Assembly: GCA_003161815.1 (NCBI GenBank)
Contig: PMNN01000184.1
Span: forward strand, 5,456 to 12,850
Direction: 5' to 3'
DNA: 7,395 bases
Source: Methanobacterium sp.
Lineage (GTDB): Archaea; Methanobacteriota; Methanobacteria; Methanobacteriales; Methanobacteriaceae
The notes below the pieces were generated by a model. That model saw nothing but the letters and a program-made list of their open reading frames with translations, was not told where the DNA came from and made no database searches. The position numbers and the translations under genes were made by a program. Of this stretch, positions 6,780-7,395 are shown piece by piece (within the stretch, counting starts at the first letter, position 1; each line of letters starts with the position of its first letter).

Positions 6780-6806
6780 GAGTTTACAATAAAGGGTAAT
6801 AATAAA

Positions 6807-7395
6807 ATGAAAACCATGTACTGGAAGGATAATCATCTTTTCCTCATTGATCAAACCCAACTTCCTGATAAAACGGTTTATGTAGAATGTAAAACCTATC
6901 AGGATGTGATTCACGCTATAAAAACATTAATGGTTAGGGGAGCTCCAGCAATAGGTATTGCAGCTGCTTTTGCAATGGTACTGGCAGATTTAGCCGGAGA
7001 AAACCTGGAAAAAGTATCAGAAGAAGTCAAAGCATCTAGGCCTACAGCTTTGAATCTTTTCTGGGCTGTTGATCGAGTCTTAAAAGCTGATTCCATTTTA
7101 GATGAAGCTCTTAAAATGTTTGATGAGGATATATTAACAAATCAAGCCATAGGAAAATATGGTGCTAAAGTAATTGATGATGGAGACACCATTCTCACTC
7201 ATTGCAACGCCGGAGCACTGGCTTGTGTAGATTATGGAACTGCACTGGGAGTTATAAGAGCCGCATCAAATGAAGGTAAAAGAATAATGGTAGTCTGCGA
7301 TGAAACTAGACCGGTATGTCAGGGTGCTAGACTCAGTGTTTTTGAAATGCAGGATGAAGGCATTCCAGTAAGATTAATCGTTGATAGCGCTGCTG
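6807..7395 (+). CDS. mtnA: S-methyl-5-thioribose-1-phosphate isomerase, N-terminal part (MtnA / eIF2B-like)
   Basis: Open from ATG 6807 to the right edge: 196 codons, the first half or more of a protein usually about 300-350 residues long. MtnA converts 5-methylthioribose 1-phosphate to the ribulose form. Visible signatures are MVRGAPAIGIAAAFAM (42-57), THCNAGALACVDYGTALGVI (131-150, with the catalytic-type Cys in HCNAG) and CDETRPVCQGARLSVFEM (163-180). The combination of RGAPAIG and DETRP..QGARL separates MtnA-type sugar-phosphate isomerases from true eIF2B subunits. The related ribose-1,5-bisphosphate isomerase is less likely. GGGT at 6794-6797 is a weak ribosome site 9 nt upstream; an in-frame ATG at 6765 is an alternative start. 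In methanogens this enzyme has been linked to salvage of 5'-deoxyadenosine as well as methylthioadenosine, which would suit a neighbour of a radical SAM gene. Confidence 0.88.
   Translation, partial: MKTMYWKDNHLFLIDQTQLPDKTVYVECKTYQDVIHAIKTLMVRGAPAIGIAAAFAMVLADLAGENLEKVSEEVKASRPTALNLFWAVDRVLKADSILDEALKMFDEDILTNQAIGKYGAKVIDDGDTILTHCNAGALACVDYGTALGVIRAASNEGKRIMVVCDETRPVCQGARLSVFEMQDEGIPVRLIVDSAA

Larger units (their letters stand above)
6673..6806 (+). other. AT-rich intergenic region between nifB and mtnA
   Basis: 134 bp of very AT-rich sequence. It holds a candidate T-rich terminator and one or two TATA-like boxes (listed separately). An ATG at 6765 is in frame with mtnA and would add 14 residues, but no ribosome site precedes it. 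I see no RNA gene or hairpin of note. Confidence 0.6.

Noticed and set aside
6911..7096. Open reverse-strand frame of 61 codons
   Set aside because: Antisense to mtnA, whose forward frame carries clear family motifs.
6807..7395. eIF2B-type initiation factor subunit
   Set aside because: The RGAPAIG, HCNAG and DETRP..QGARL motifs indicate an MtnA-type sugar-phosphate isomerase rather than a translation factor.
1..7395. CRISPR array, tRNA/rRNA genes, transposons or prophage genes
   Set aside because: No regularly spaced repeats, no tRNA-like cloverleaf sequences and no transposase or phage protein motifs were seen in any gap or frame.

Overview
The window looks like chromosomal DNA of a methanogenic archaeon, most likely order Methanobacteriales (a Methanobacterium-like genus is my best guess). 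The main reason is an unbroken run of genes from the 'methanogenesis marker protein' (Mmp) families, which are essentially confined to methanogens. The DNA is AT-rich with still more AT-rich gaps, Shine-Dalgarno sites read GAGGTG/GGAGG, two starts are TTG, and possible promoters look archaeal (TATA boxes about 40-70 nt before starts). Identifications rest on recognising sequence motifs by eye; no database search was run.

Layout: every supported gene is on the + strand. Positions 1-81 may hold the tail of an upstream gene, followed by an AT-rich promoter region. Positions 165-5740 hold a compact seven-gene operon: mmp2 (PurM/SelD-like), mmp3 (cyclophilin-like protein of the MCR activation complex), mmp6, a DUF2111 sensor-like protein, mmp5 (three-Cys motif), mmp15 (HgdC-type ATPase with an extra N-terminal domain) and mmp17 (MCR activation complex). 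After mmp2 the genes overlap or nearly touch, which suggests translational coupling. An 80-bp gap with a T-tract and a TATA-like box leads to nifB (5821-6672), the radical SAM enzyme that makes the carbide-containing [8Fe-9S-C] L-cluster, here in the short form without a NafY/NifX-like domain. A 134-bp AT-rich gap precedes mtnA, which runs off the right edge.

How the genes may work together: Mmp3 and Mmp17 are reported to co-purify with McrC, Mmp7 and the A2 ATPase in the complex that reductively activates methyl-coenzyme M reductase (MCR). That complex was recently reported to carry iron-sulfur clusters resembling the nitrogenase L-cluster. Finding nifB directly behind the mmp3-mmp17 operon, with no nitrogenase gene in view, fits NifB supplying that cluster. 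The operon also carries four or five proteins not reported in the purified complex (Mmp2, Mmp5, Mmp6, Mmp15, DUF2111). Mmp15 (an ATP-driven low-potential electron-transfer type protein) and Mmp5 (CX2CX6C) are the best candidates for an undescribed reduction or cluster-delivery module. MtnA could recycle the 5'-deoxyadenosine that NifB releases. These functional links are inference.
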